A stretch of 5,923 nt of DNA, from the NCBI GenBank assembly GCA_003648125.1, contig QMOE01000173.1:1-5923 (forward strand), given 5' to 3'. Position 1 is the first letter of the stretch. Every line of letters begins with the position of its first letter. A program made the translations under genes and the position numbers. Source of the DNA: Chloroflexota bacterium. GTDB lineage: Bacteria; Chloroflexota; Anaerolineae; B4-G1. Below the pieces are notes generated by a model. That model saw only the letters and a list, made by a program, of their open reading frames with translations. It was not told the origin of the DNA and made no database searches. This document shows, piece after piece, positions 1 to 5,923 of the stretch.

Positions 1-3000
1 CCTCCGGGCACTTGGACCCGTCGGCGCATCCGGGGTCGGTGTAGCGGCGGGAGACGATGATGCCCCGATTCAGCGGCTCGATCTCCTCCACCGGCAGGTA
101 GACCTTGAGGTGAGCGGTGTAGTAGAGTCGGCCTTCGCCCGGCCCGCGTCCGATGGTCAAACGGTTGCCCGCATCGGCCAACAGGTCCGCCACGTCCACC
201 TGTAGTTGGATCGGCTCGCCAACCGTATCTGGCGTGACATCTCCTTCGGTCAGGCTGCCCTCGTTGAGCCACACGCCGTACTCGTACTCGCCCTTTAGCT
301 CGCCAGTGACGACCATCCAATCGGTGAGAGCGATCAGCGCCCAGGCGGTCTCCTGCGTCGTCTCCCAGATGCCATCCTGGCGGGCGATCATCAGCCAGCG
401 CACCGCATTGGGGATGAGCGCGTTTTCCGGATCGAGCCGGGCCAGCGCGTCCAGGATGACGGCCGTGGAGCGAGTGTCGGTGTTCATGGCCCAGTAGTCG
501 TAATCTGCCTCCTCCCAGTGCGCACCGGTGGCGCTGAGGATGGCCGCGTTCTGCAGGTCGGAGAGGAGCGTGGCGATGCGGTCATCGCCCTCGTCAATCA
601 GACTCAACGTCAACGCCAGGTAGGCCCGCCCGTAGTGACTCAGCTTTTCGCGGCGATTGTACAGGTCGCCAACGTACTCGCTCGCCCGTCCGGTCTGGCC
701 GGCCTCGGCCATCACGTAGAGCAGGAACGCCTGTTGGTTGGCCTCGCGGTAGGATTGAAGCTCGCGCGCGCTTACCAACTCGCCCTCCAGGTAGGCCAGG
801 CCACGGGACAAGCTGTCAACTTGCACCGCAAAGCCGGCCTCCTGCGCTCTGACCAGCGCAAAAACGACGTAGGCGGTCAGGTGGGGATTGCTCTCAACCC
901 CATGCCACCAGCCCCAGCCGCCATCCCCGTTCTGCCGCAGATAGAGTTTGGTCAGTCCTTCTTCGACCAACCCAGGCAGCTTTTCCTCCAACCCCTGATC
1001 TCTAATCTCTAGCTCTTGCAACGCTCGATAGGTCAGCACGTTCGGCAGGAAGCGGGAGACGATCTGCTCCGTACACTCGTAGGGAAAGTGCTCCAGATAA
1101 TCCAGGCCGTCAACCATCCCGGCCGCCAGCGAGGGGTCGAGCCGGACGGAAAGCGCGCCTTGCCGGTCGTCGTACTTGGGGGGCAAGGCTATCACCTCGG
1201 TACGGGCATCCTCGTCCACCAGTTGCCCGCCGGTACCGACGATCTCTGGCGCGACGTAGCGATGAACGAGCAGCGTCCCATCCGGGCCGGTGGTCAGGCG
1301 CGGGCGGGCGGCATCGGAGTAGTCGCCGGCGACCGCGCTGAAGGAGACGTCCGCCGCCTCCACATCCTCCGCCTCGACCCACCACGTCACTTGGGCCTCG
1401 CCGCCATCGGGGATGGAGACCGTCTGCGCGGCCTCGTCTTCCAGCGCGAGTCCATCCGCGTGCAGCGTGACCTCGACCTCCTGCGTCGCTCCCGTGTTAT
1501 TACTGACCAGCGCGGCCAGTTGCGCCCTATCGTCCACGACGAAAAAGCGCGGCGTGACGGGCCGCACCAGCAGCGGCTTTGTGACCAGGAGATCAGCCGT
1601 CTCCTCGCCTACCTCTGTATCGGCAGTCACACCCACGCCCCGCAAGACCCAGGTGGTCAGATTATCCGGTAATTGGATGGTCACACTGGCGCGGCCTGTT
1701 TCATCCGTGACGACGTTCGCGTCCCAGAAGGCGGTATCCGCGAACTCTTCCCGCAGTTCGACGCCGGGCGGCAGTTCGTTCGCCGCTTTCTGTTCCACCG
1801 CGTCTTCGGCGACCATAGTGGGCATCGGCGCGGCAGGGGGCATCTCTGCTTCAGCAACCAGCCCCTCGCCGCCGCCGCCCAGCCCGCGCTCTCCCGCGTA
1901 GTTGAATAACGTCTCTTCCACCTCTTCCATCTGCTCCAGCAGCAGCCGGTTAATTGAAATGACCATTCCGCTGGCGGTCGAGACGCCCAGCCCGCGCCGC
2001 CCGTAAAAGGTTTCGCGGATGGCGTCCTCGGCGCGCGGCATCAGGCTCAGCACCGCCTTGTCCACCAGGTCGAGCGAGAAGGCAGCCTGCACCGGCTCGC
2101 CGCTGGCGTCGGTGGCGCGCACCTCGCAGGAGACCGTGTCGCCCGGCTCAGAGGCCCCAGGGGTTTCGAGCGTGATATTCAATTCCTGCTCCACCGGCTC
2201 GACCGTCAGCGCGACGTAGCCCACCTTGTGAGTGGCGGCCGGCTCGGTCGCATCCGGCCCTTTGACGATGACGGCGGAGACGTAGACGTTGGGCGCGTGG
2301 GCAGCGGTGATGGGCAGCCGGTAGACGGTAGAATTGCTCTCCAGGCGCAGAATCTCCTGGTGCAGCACCCCACCCCGCTCGACGGTGATCCAGGCCCACT
2401 GCTCCCCCTCAAACGGGCTGGGGATGAGGATTTCAGCCGTCTCGCCGGGGACGTAAGTGGACTTGTCGCTGATGAGGGTGAGGCGGTCGTTGTTCTCGCG
2501 CCGCCAGGAAACGTATTCCGATCCACTGACCCAGACCCAGGTGGAACTGCGCACGCGCCGCTCGCGATGGTCGCGCCCGCTGGCGACGACGCGGTAAGAG
2601 CCGCCCTCCTCCGGCGTGAAGGTGATGACCGCTTCGGCGTTAGAACCGGTGGTCAATGTATCGCTGTACACCAGCGTGTCCACCGTCTCCCACTCCCACG
2701 CGCCGCCGCCGAGGTCGTTCTCGACAAAGGTGTTGACCCACTCGCGGCGGTAGACCTCGACCTCGAGTTCCTGACGTGGCACACGCTCCCCATTCCAGTC
2801 CACGGTCACCACGTCCACACCCAGCTCATCGCCCGCCTGGCCGACGTACTGCTGCGGGGCCAGGCCGGCGTAGAACTCGCCCGCGTGAACGACGACGTCA
2901 CCCCGGCCAGAGATAACCTGTCCATCTTTGCCATAGACCGTCGCCTCGACGGTCAACCGCTGTCCGCCGGTCATTATGCTCGTAGGCAGAGCAATGGTCA

Positions 3001-5599
3001 GATTGCCGTCGGCGTCGGTTTGACCCGCGCCGCTGAGGAGGATGTTGGGCGCGGGCGGCTCCCACCACCAGCACCAGCGGCAAAGCCAGGGATCGTCCTC
3101 GTCGGAAAAATCATAGCGGCCAAACTGGGCTGGCTCGAAGCGGTAAGGGGTGGAGAGCACGTTCCACTCGACGTTCGCTTCGGCCACAGGCCCGCCGAAA
3201 AAGTAGCGCACCCCGACGAGAGCAGCAGTGGATTGCCCGGCAGCCAGTTCCGGCTCCTCCGGCGTGACCGTCACCTCGAACTCGGGCGGGCGATAGGCGG
3301 CGACGGTAAAATCGGCCGTAAAGTAATCGTTGCCCAAGATGGCCTCGATGGTATAGCCGCCCAGCGACGCCCCCTCGGCGAGCTCTAGTTCGCCGTGAAA
3401 AGCGCCGAACTCGTCCAGCGTCAGGCGATCCTGATAGACCTGTTCTCCAGCCGCGTCGTAGATGGTGACTTGGACTGCGCCGCCAGCGGGCAGACTGTAA
3501 CGCACGTCATCCTCGGCGCGGACGACGCCCCGAAAGTAGATGGTCTGGCCGGGCCGGTAGATGGGCCGGTCGGTGTAGACGTGGGCGCGGTAGTCGTTGT
3601 TCTCGTAGCCCGGCTCTAGCCCCAAGTCCCAGGGGCTGATGCCCGCGCTCCAGTCCCATTCGGTGCCGCCCAGGACGAACGGCTCCTCCCCCACAACATA
3701 GACCGTGCCATAGTAGCGGGTGTCCAGATCAAAGCGAGCCAGGCCGTCCTCGTCGCTGGTCGCCGTGCCGAGGGATTGATTTTCATAGTCTCGCGCCGTC
3801 AATGCAAGGCCTGCGGCGGGCCGCCCGGTCGCCAGGTCGGTGGCCCAGACCCACAACTCGTCTGCGCTGGCCTTGAGCGTCAGGTTATATTCGGAGACGG
3901 CCAGCAACTTGCGATGGCCCCAGCGGTCCTGCTCCACGCCGGGAGCTTGCATGTCCAACAGATAAAAGCCCGGCGCGAGCGTCCCGCCGCCGGCGACCAG
4001 TTCCACCAGCGTGTAGCCGGTCTCGTTGAGCGGGGACTCGACCGGAACCGTCCATTGACGGATGGGACTGCCAGGGGGATCGTACTCCCACCAGCCCCGC
4101 TGGGCGCGTAAGAAATCAGCCGTATCGAGCCGGTAGAGGGCCAGGTCGAGCCGGTTGGTGTTGAGGTGACCGACGACGACGCGGGCCGGTTGGTGCGCGT
4201 CGTAGGTACCGAGCAAGCCGGGCACGTGGATTTGGGCCGAGGGGTCGAGCGCGGCGGTGCGGAAGTGGACTGTCATCGCCTGCCCGGTCGTGTTGCCGTA
4301 GGGGTCGGCGATGTCTGGCCCGATGCGCACCTCATAGTCGGTACTGGGCTGCGCGCCAAAGTTGAGCACAAAGGTGTTGTCCCAGGTATTAAAGTAGGTA
4401 TAGACCAGGGTGGGTGAAAGGGGCGGCGTCATTTCCAGGTTATCCATCACCGTGGCGGCGTCAATGGGCGCGTTGAAAACCATCTCAAAGGCGGTATAGG
4501 GCCAGGCGTCCTGCTGGCCGTCGTGGGGGCGGGTAGCGAGGATGCGCGGCAGGGGGACGGTGGTAAAGCGCCATTTATAGTCCTCGCGCATACCGCGACC
4601 GCCTCCCGCGCTCCGCACGCCGGAGGCCATCTGCGCCGTGTAGGTCGTGTCAAAGTCCAATCGTTCCTCAGGCGTAAAGGTGAACGTGTCTCCCTGGCAC
4701 TCGAATTCGCCGGAAACCGCGCGCAGGCCCGTGCGCAGGCTAAACGCATTGCCCGCCGAGGCGCAATCAACCGGCATATTGAAGGTGACCTGCACGGCGG
4801 TATCCACCCCCACGAGTTCCTCGTCCTCCTGCGGCGAGACCCACACCACCTGGGGCGGCTGGGTGGAGAAGGACCATTCATACTCCTCGGCCAGGAGGCC
4901 GCCGGTGGTATCGGTGAGACCGGCGGCGACGCGGGCGGTGTACTCTGTGCCCCCGGCCAGCGGTTCGGCGGGGGTGAAAACGTAGATGGAGGTGTTGAGC
5001 CATTCGCCGCTGCCCTCTATGTCCGGCTCGAAGGTGACCGGCTGCGGCAAGTCGGCGTAGGCCGGGTCACTGACTGCCATCAGCGGGACGATGGGCCGGT
5101 TAAAGATGAGGGTGATGGTGCTCGCGGCCTCCACGTCCTCCGCACCAGGGGCGGGCACGACCTGGGCCACCTCCAGGTAGCCGACTGTGCGGAAGCGGAA
5201 GCGGTAAGCCCCGTCGAGGGGATTGCCATCGCTCGCTTTAGCCTCGGCGCCGAGCGTGACGTAATACTCGGCGTCCCGCTTGAGGTCGCGGGCGGGCTTG
5301 AAGCGCGCGGTGCGCTCGTCAGTCCACTCCAGGTCGCCCGCCACATCAGGGCTGACCTGAAACGCAGTCGCGACGGAAGCCTGGTCCATCGCCCGGTCAA
5401 AGATCAGCACGATGTCGCCATCGGGCGGCAGTTCCTCGCCTCGCTCCGGCGTGCGCTGCACGACGATGGGGGAGACGGTGCCGGGCGGGGGCGGGGTGTA
5501 GGGCGGGAGTGTAGGAGTGGGTTGGGGACGGCAAGCTCCCAGCAACAGACTGAGCAATGTGGCAAGCGCCACGATTTTGTAGAGCGATATGTTTCTCAT
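1..5599 (-). CDS. Alpha-2-macroglobulin family lipoprotein with N-terminal Big_5 Ig-like domains (3' end outside window)
   Basis: Predicted envelope-anchored protease trap. In this family a protease cuts the bait region, the protein changes shape, and a Cys-Gln thioester captures the attacker covalently. Seen here: 1866 codons open from ATG 5599 to the left edge. There is a lipobox with Cys23, four Ig-like modules (about 42-447), an MG2 motif 'VYTDRPIYRPGQT' (674-686), 'YRPPEFEV' (about 768), a bait-region domain with 'STYVPGETAEILIPSPF' (about 1045), 'DTAFW' (1288-1292) followed by 'LPDNLTTW', the thioester 'PYECTEQ' (C1509-Q1512), and thioester-domain helix motifs 'DGGWGWW' and 'TQETAWALIALTDW'. 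The start is supported by AGGAGG 8 nt upstream and by an immediate signal peptide. The thioester Cys lies about 320 residues later than in E. coli YfhM (C1187 as I recall), mostly explained by the Ig-like extension. No neighbour is visible, so pairing with a PbpC-type enzyme, common for this family, cannot be tested. The family call is very secure; substrate and total length are unknown. Confidence 0.96.
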   Translation of the reverse strand, partial: MRNISLYKIVALATLLSLLLGACRPQPTPTLPPYTPPPPGTVSPIVVQRTPERGEELPPDGDIVLIFDRAMDQASVATAFQVSPDVAGDLEWTDERTARFKPARDLKRDAEYYVTLGAEAKASDGNPLDGAYRFRFRTVGYLEVAQVVPAPGAEDVEAASTITLIFNRPIVPLMAVSDPAYADLPQPVTFEPDIEGSGEWLNTSIYVFTPAEPLAGGTEYTARVAAGLTDTTGGLLAEEYEWSFSTQPPQVVWVSPQEDEELVGVDTAVQVTFNMPVDCASAGNAFSLRTGLRAVSGEFECQGDTFTFTPEERLDFDTTYTAQMASGVRSAGGGRGMREDYKWRFTTVPLPRILATRPHDGQQDAWPYTAFEMVFNAPIDAATVMDNLEMTPPLSPTLVYTYFNTWDNTFVLNFGAQPSTDYEVRIGPDIADPYGNTTGQAMTVHFRTAALDPSAQIHVPGLLGTYDAHQPARVVVGHLNTNRLDLALYRLDTADFLRAQRGWWEYDPPGSPIRQWTVPVESPLNETGYTLVELVAGGGTLAPGFYLLDMQAPGVEQDRWGHRKLLAVSEYNLTLKASADELWVWATDLATGRPAAGLALTARDYENQSLGTATSDEDGLARFDLDTRYYGTVYVVGEEPFVLGGTEWDWSAGISPWDLGLEPGYENNDYRAHVYTDRPIYRPGQTIYFRGVVRAEDDVRYSLPAGGAVQVTIYDAAGEQVYQDRLTLDEFGAFHGELELAEGASLGGYTIEAILGNDYFTADFTVAAYRPPEFEVTVTPEEPELAAGQSTAALVGVRYFFGGPVAEANVEWNVLSTPYRFEPAQFGRYDFSDEDDPWLCRWCWWWEPPAPNILLSGAGQTDADGNLTIALPTSIMTGGQRLTVEATVYGKDGQVISGRGDVVVHAGEFYAGLAPQQYVGQAGDELGVDVVTVDWNGERVPRQELEVEVYRREWVNTFVENDLGGGAWEWETVDTLVYSDTLTTGSNAEAVITFTPEEGGSYRVVASGRDHRERRVRSSTWVWVSGSEYVSWRRENNDRLTLISDKSTYVPGETAEILIPSPFEGEQWAWITVERGGVLHQEILRLESNSTVYRLPITAAHAPNVYVSAVIVKGPDATEPAATHKVGYVALTVEPVEQELNITLETPGASEPGDTVSCEVRATDASGEPVQAAFSLDLVDKAVLSLMPRAEDAIRETFYGRRGLGVSTASGMVISINRLLLEQMEEVEETLFNYAGERGLGGGGEGLVAEAEMPPAAPMPTMVAEDAVEQKAANELPPGVELREEFADTAFWDANVVTDETGRASVTIQLPDNLTTWVLRGVGVTADTEVGEETADLLVTKPLLVRPVTPRFFVVDDRAQLAALVSNNTGATQEVEVTLHADGLALEDEAAQTVSIPDGGEAQVTWWVEAEDVEAADVSFSAVAGDYSDAARPRLTTGPDGTLLVHRYVAPEIVGTGGQLVDEDARTEVIALPPKYDDRQGALSVRLDPSLAAGMVDGLDYLEHFPYECTEQIVSRFLPNVLTYRALQELEIRDQGLEEKLPGLVEEGLTKLYLRQNGDGGWGWWHGVESNPHLTAYVVFALVRAQEAGFAVQVDSLSRGLAYLEGELVSARELQSYREANQQAFLLYVMAEAGQTGRASEYVGDLYNRREKLSHYGRAYLALTLSLIDEGDDRIATLLSDLQNAAILSATGAHWEEADYDYWAMNTDTRSTAVILDALARLDPENALIPNAVRWLMIARQDGIWETTQETAWALIALTDWMVVTGELKGEYEYGVWLNEGSLTEGDVTPDTVGEPIQLQVDVADLLADAGNRLTIGRGPGEGRLYYTAHLKVYLPVEEIEPLNRGIIVSRRYTDPGCADGSKCPE
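320..1162 (-). other. Thioester domain (alpha/alpha barrel)
   Basis: Residues about 1480-1760 form the helical TED. It opens with 'GALSVRLDPSL' and the thioester loop, then shows helix-pair motifs typical of the fold: 'LTKLYLRQNGDGGWGWW', 'NPHLTAYVVFAL', 'LSHYGRAYLALTLSL', 'DTRSTAVILDALARLDP', and 'TTQETAWALIALTDWM'. The domain exposes the reactive bond after bait cleavage. A His playing the part of the animal complement catalytic His could not be assigned; H1573 and the His of 'LSHYG' are present but not at a convincing distance from C1509. Confidence 0.9.
1064..1075 (-). other. Intrachain thioester motif C-T-E-Q (C1509-Q1512)
   Basis: The sequence reads 'FPYECTEQIVSRFLPN'. Cys1509 and Gln1512 are the two residues that join to make the internal thioester in this family, so the protein is predicted to be of the covalent-trapping type, unlike MagD-like paralogues that lack the Cys. 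The variable second position is Thr, where enterobacterial proteins have Leu and animal ones Gly. Confidence 0.93.
1751..1894 (-). other. Candidate bait (protease-sensitive) segment
   Basis: Residues 1236-1283 lie between the bait-region domain and the 'EEFADTAFW' core. They are low in predicted structure: four glycines in a row (1241-1244), then a stretch rich in Ala, Glu, Pro and Met (M1253, M1259, M1262; P1254, P1255, P1258, P1260, P1277, P1278). Position and composition fit an exposed, easily cleaved bait. Charged residues (E1237, R1238, K1271, R1283), Met and small residues offer sites for proteases of different specificity. The exact cleaved bonds cannot be read from sequence. Confidence 0.6.
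2040..2515 (-). other. Bait-region domain (A2M_BRD type) beta portion
   Basis: Residues about 1029-1187 start at 'YVSWRRENND' and run through 'STYVPGETAEILIPSPFEG', 'WAWITVERGGVL' and 'NVYVSAVIVKG' to 'FSLDLVDKAVLSLMP'. These blocks match the bait-region-domain family of bacterial and animal A2Ms. The closing 'VDKAVLSL' strand normally comes shortly before the protease-sensitive segment. Domain edges are estimated by eye. Confidence 0.85.
3314..3598 (-). other. MG2 (A2M_N) macroglobulin domain
   Basis: Residues about 668-762 carry the most diagnostic N-terminal signature of A2M proteins, 'VYTDRPIYRPGQT' (674-686) followed by 'IYFRGVVR'. They end in a 'GGYTIEA' strand, after which 'YRPPEFEVTV' opens the next macroglobulin domain. 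The preceding stretch (about 568-640, 'LWVWATDLATGRPAAG') has the usual bacterial MG-domain pattern that comes before MG2. Together these beta domains build the ring that surrounds a trapped protease. Confidence 0.9.
4259..5476 (-). other. Four tandem SbsA-like (Big_5) Ig-type domains of the A2M protein
   Basis: Residues about 42-447 contain four modules of roughly 90-110 residues with the same plan. Each opens with a 'xxPxxGxxxV' strand followed by 'xxxFxxPM/I' and closes with a beta strand such as 'YRFRFRTV', 'YEWSFSTQ', 'YKWRFTTV' or 'MTVHFRTA'. The 'F' strands read 'IVLIFDRAM', 'ITLIFNRPI', 'VQVTFNMPV' and 'FEMVFNAPI'. This is the pattern of the bacterial Ig-like Big_5 family, often found at the N-terminus of bacterial A2Ms. 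The third module has two cysteines ('VDCASAG' and 'FECQGD') that could form a disulfide. The likely role is a stalk or spacer, with possible binding functions. Boundaries are approximate. Confidence 0.85.
5531..5599 (-). other. Lipoprotein signal peptide and lipobox of the A2M protein
   Basis: Residues 1-22 form a type II signal peptide: a short basic n-region (R2, K8), a hydrophobic core 'VALATLLSLLL' (10-20) and the lipobox L20-G21-A22-C23. Cys23 should be lipidated after signal peptidase II cleavage, tethering the protein to a membrane. It is followed at once by a Pro/Thr-rich linker (about 24-44, including four prolines in a row at 36-39) that would hold the folded part away from the membrane. 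Which membrane face it occupies depends on the host's envelope, which the sequence does not reveal. Confidence 0.9.
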
Positions 5600-5607
5600 C
5601 GAATCAT

Positions 5608-5613
5608 CCTCCT
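5608..5613 (-). promoter_or_regulatory. Shine-Dalgarno AGGAGG for the A2M gene
   Basis: A perfect AGGAGG sits 8 nt before ATG 5599, an optimal distance. It decides the start, since the next codons encode the signal peptide. Another ATG at 5607-5605 directly abuts the AGGAGG and would read only three codons (M-I-R) before a TGA overlapping the real ATG; it is too close to the SD to be used well. Confidence 0.88.
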
Positions 5614-5621
5614 CACGTTTC

Positions 5622-5630
5622 AGTATAGCA
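5622..5630 (-). promoter_or_regulatory. Probable extended -10 promoter (TGC-TATACT)
   Basis: On the minus strand TGCTATACT matches the TGn-TATAAT extended -10 consensus with one mismatch in the hexamer. The start of transcription would be near 5615, giving a very short leader that barely includes the Shine-Dalgarno. No good -35 box is found at 16-18 bp spacing (TATCGT is the nearest); a TTGAAA at 5660-5665 is about 32 bp away and too far. It is the only sigma-70-like element seen between the repeat array and the gene. Confidence 0.5.
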
Positions 5631-5713
5631 CAGAAATTACCATCACGATAGCGGGCATCTTTCAAGACGTCCGAGGGCAGGGAAAAGTTCCATATCGAAA
5701 GCAGGTGATCCAC
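5631..5713. other. Intergenic segment between repeat array and promoter; no gene seen
   Basis: About 80 bp with no supported gene or terminator. An isolated GCGGGCAT (5651-5658) followed by TTTCAAG recalls half of the repeat's second hairpin and may be a decayed remnant, but eight bases in GC-rich DNA is weak support. Confidence 0.4.
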
Positions 5714-5923
5714 GGAACGCGGCCATCCTGGTCGCATGAGAAGAGGCGGGCAGGATGCCCGCGATCCCAGGCAGCCATCGGAACGCGGCCATCCTGGTCG
5801 CATGAGAAAAGGCGGGCAGGACGCCCGCGACAACAGGCACTCAACGGACCGCGGCCCTCCTGGTCGCATGAGAAGAGGCGCGCAGGATGCCCGCATTCTC
5901 ACCCAGTCATCGGAACGCAGCCA
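5714..5923. repeat. 66-bp tandem repeat array, three full units plus a partial fourth
   Basis: Units begin at 5714, 5780, 5846 and 5912 (the last cut by the window edge), exactly 66 bp apart. Each has a conserved 49-bp core starting GGAACGCGGCCATCC and ending GATGCCCGC, followed by a 17-bp spacer that differs between units (5763-5779, 5829-5845, 5895-5911). Units 1 and 2 differ at two core positions and units 1 and 3 at three. The array continues past the right edge. It is upstream of the A2M promoter. It resembles REP/BIME-like interspersed palindromic repeats more than a gene; function unknown. Confidence 0.9.
5719..5762. repeat. Twin-hairpin palindrome within repeat unit 1 (also at 5785-5828 and 5851-5894)
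   Basis: Each core holds two 17-nt hairpins 10 nt apart. The first, 5719-5735, is GCGGCCA-TCC-TGGTCGC with one imperfect pair. The second, 5746-5762, is a perfect GCGGGCA-GGA-TGCCCGC. The three-base loops TCC and GGA are complementary. The two hairpins are also inverted copies of each other (14 of 17 positions), so the core can instead fold into one long hairpin with the 10-nt ATGAGAAGAG loop. Units 2 and 3 keep the layout with single stem changes. Confidence 0.8.

Noticed and set aside
153..1909. Plus-strand open frames at 153-497, 518-1012, 1016-1672, 1413-1901 and 1673-1909, and minus-strand frame 1110-1385
   Set aside because: All overlap the A2M thioester and preceding domains in other frames; none has a recognisable domain or motif.
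2228..3388. Plus-strand 386-aa open frame
   Set aside because: It lies fully antisense to well-recognised A2M domains (MG3 onward and bait-region domain), has Arg/Gly/Pro/Val-rich low-information protein sequence and matches no family; long antisense frames are expected in GC-rich coding DNA.
3395..4985. Plus-strand open frames at 3395-3619, 3776-4111, 4166-4417 and 4647-4985
   Set aside because: Antisense shadows of the Ig-like and MG domains of the A2M protein.
4447..5400. Minus-strand frames at 4447-4881 and 5080-5400
   Set aside because: Same strand as the A2M gene but in another frame, rich in Arg/Pro/Ser; the in-frame reading gives clear Ig-like domains, so these are shadows and do not indicate a frameshift.
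5660..5665. TTGAAA as -35 box for the A2M promoter
   Set aside because: It lies about 32 bp from the TATACT, far outside the 15-19 bp spacing range.
5746..5762. Rho-independent terminator
   Set aside because: The GC-rich hairpin is not followed by a T-run on either strand and recurs in every repeat unit.
5643..5844. Two overlapping short minus-strand frames (60 and 65 aa) with repeated 'SHATRMAAFR'
   Set aside because: They are translations of the 66-bp repeat, which stays open because 66 is divisible by 3. There is no convincing RBS, and the DNA palindromes explain the conservation better than a protein would.
5714..5923. CRISPR array
   Set aside because: Repeat core of 49 bp with spacers of only 17 bp, repeats not identical, twin internal hairpins and no cas genes in view; this is outside the normal CRISPR pattern.

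Overview
The window is almost entirely one very long minus-strand gene. It starts with ATG at 5599 and runs leftward without a stop to the window edge, giving 1866 complete codons with the 3' end missing. Reading the reverse complement gives a bacterial alpha-2-macroglobulin (A2M) family protein: an exported lipoprotein with an intact CxEQ thioester motif (C-T-E-Q, residues 1509-1512). It was read continuously and the frame was checked at several landmarks (start, lipobox Cys, MG2 motif, CRWC, bait flank, thioester, left edge). All fall in one register, so no frameshift is needed.

Protein layout, N to C: lipoprotein signal peptide with Cys23; a Pro-rich linker; four SbsA-like/Big_5 Ig-type domains (about 42-447); macroglobulin-type beta domains including a clear MG2 module (about 668-762) and a following 'YRPPEFEV' module; a Trp-rich insert with a CxxC pair (C840/C843); the bait-region domain (about 1029-1185); a Gly/Pro/Met/Glu-rich stretch that is the best bait candidate (about 1236-1283); the A2M core motif 'DTAFW' (1288-1292); the alpha-helical thioester domain (about 1480-1760); and a partial C-terminal beta domain cut by the window edge. 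The expected role is to trap attacking proteases at the cell envelope: the bait is cut, the protein changes shape and the thioester binds the protease covalently.

To the right of the start codon is about 320 bp of non-coding DNA. It holds a strong Shine-Dalgarno, a probable extended -10 promoter, and then a regular 66-bp repeat array (5714 to the window end). Each unit has a conserved 49-bp core and a 17-bp divergent spacer, and each core carries two short hairpins whose loops are complementary to each other.

The organism is probably a GC-rich, free-living bacterium. The architecture (lipoprotein, several Big_5 domains, 'YECTEQ..SRFLPN' thioester context) and the repeat that translates as 'SHATRMAAFR' resemble what I recall from Chloroflexota (Anaerolineae/Caldilineae-like) genomes. 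That placement is from memory and not shown by the sequence. No pbpC, other gene, tRNA, rRNA, IS or CRISPR-cas gene is visible. Plus-strand open frames across 153-4985 are antisense shadows of the A2M gene.
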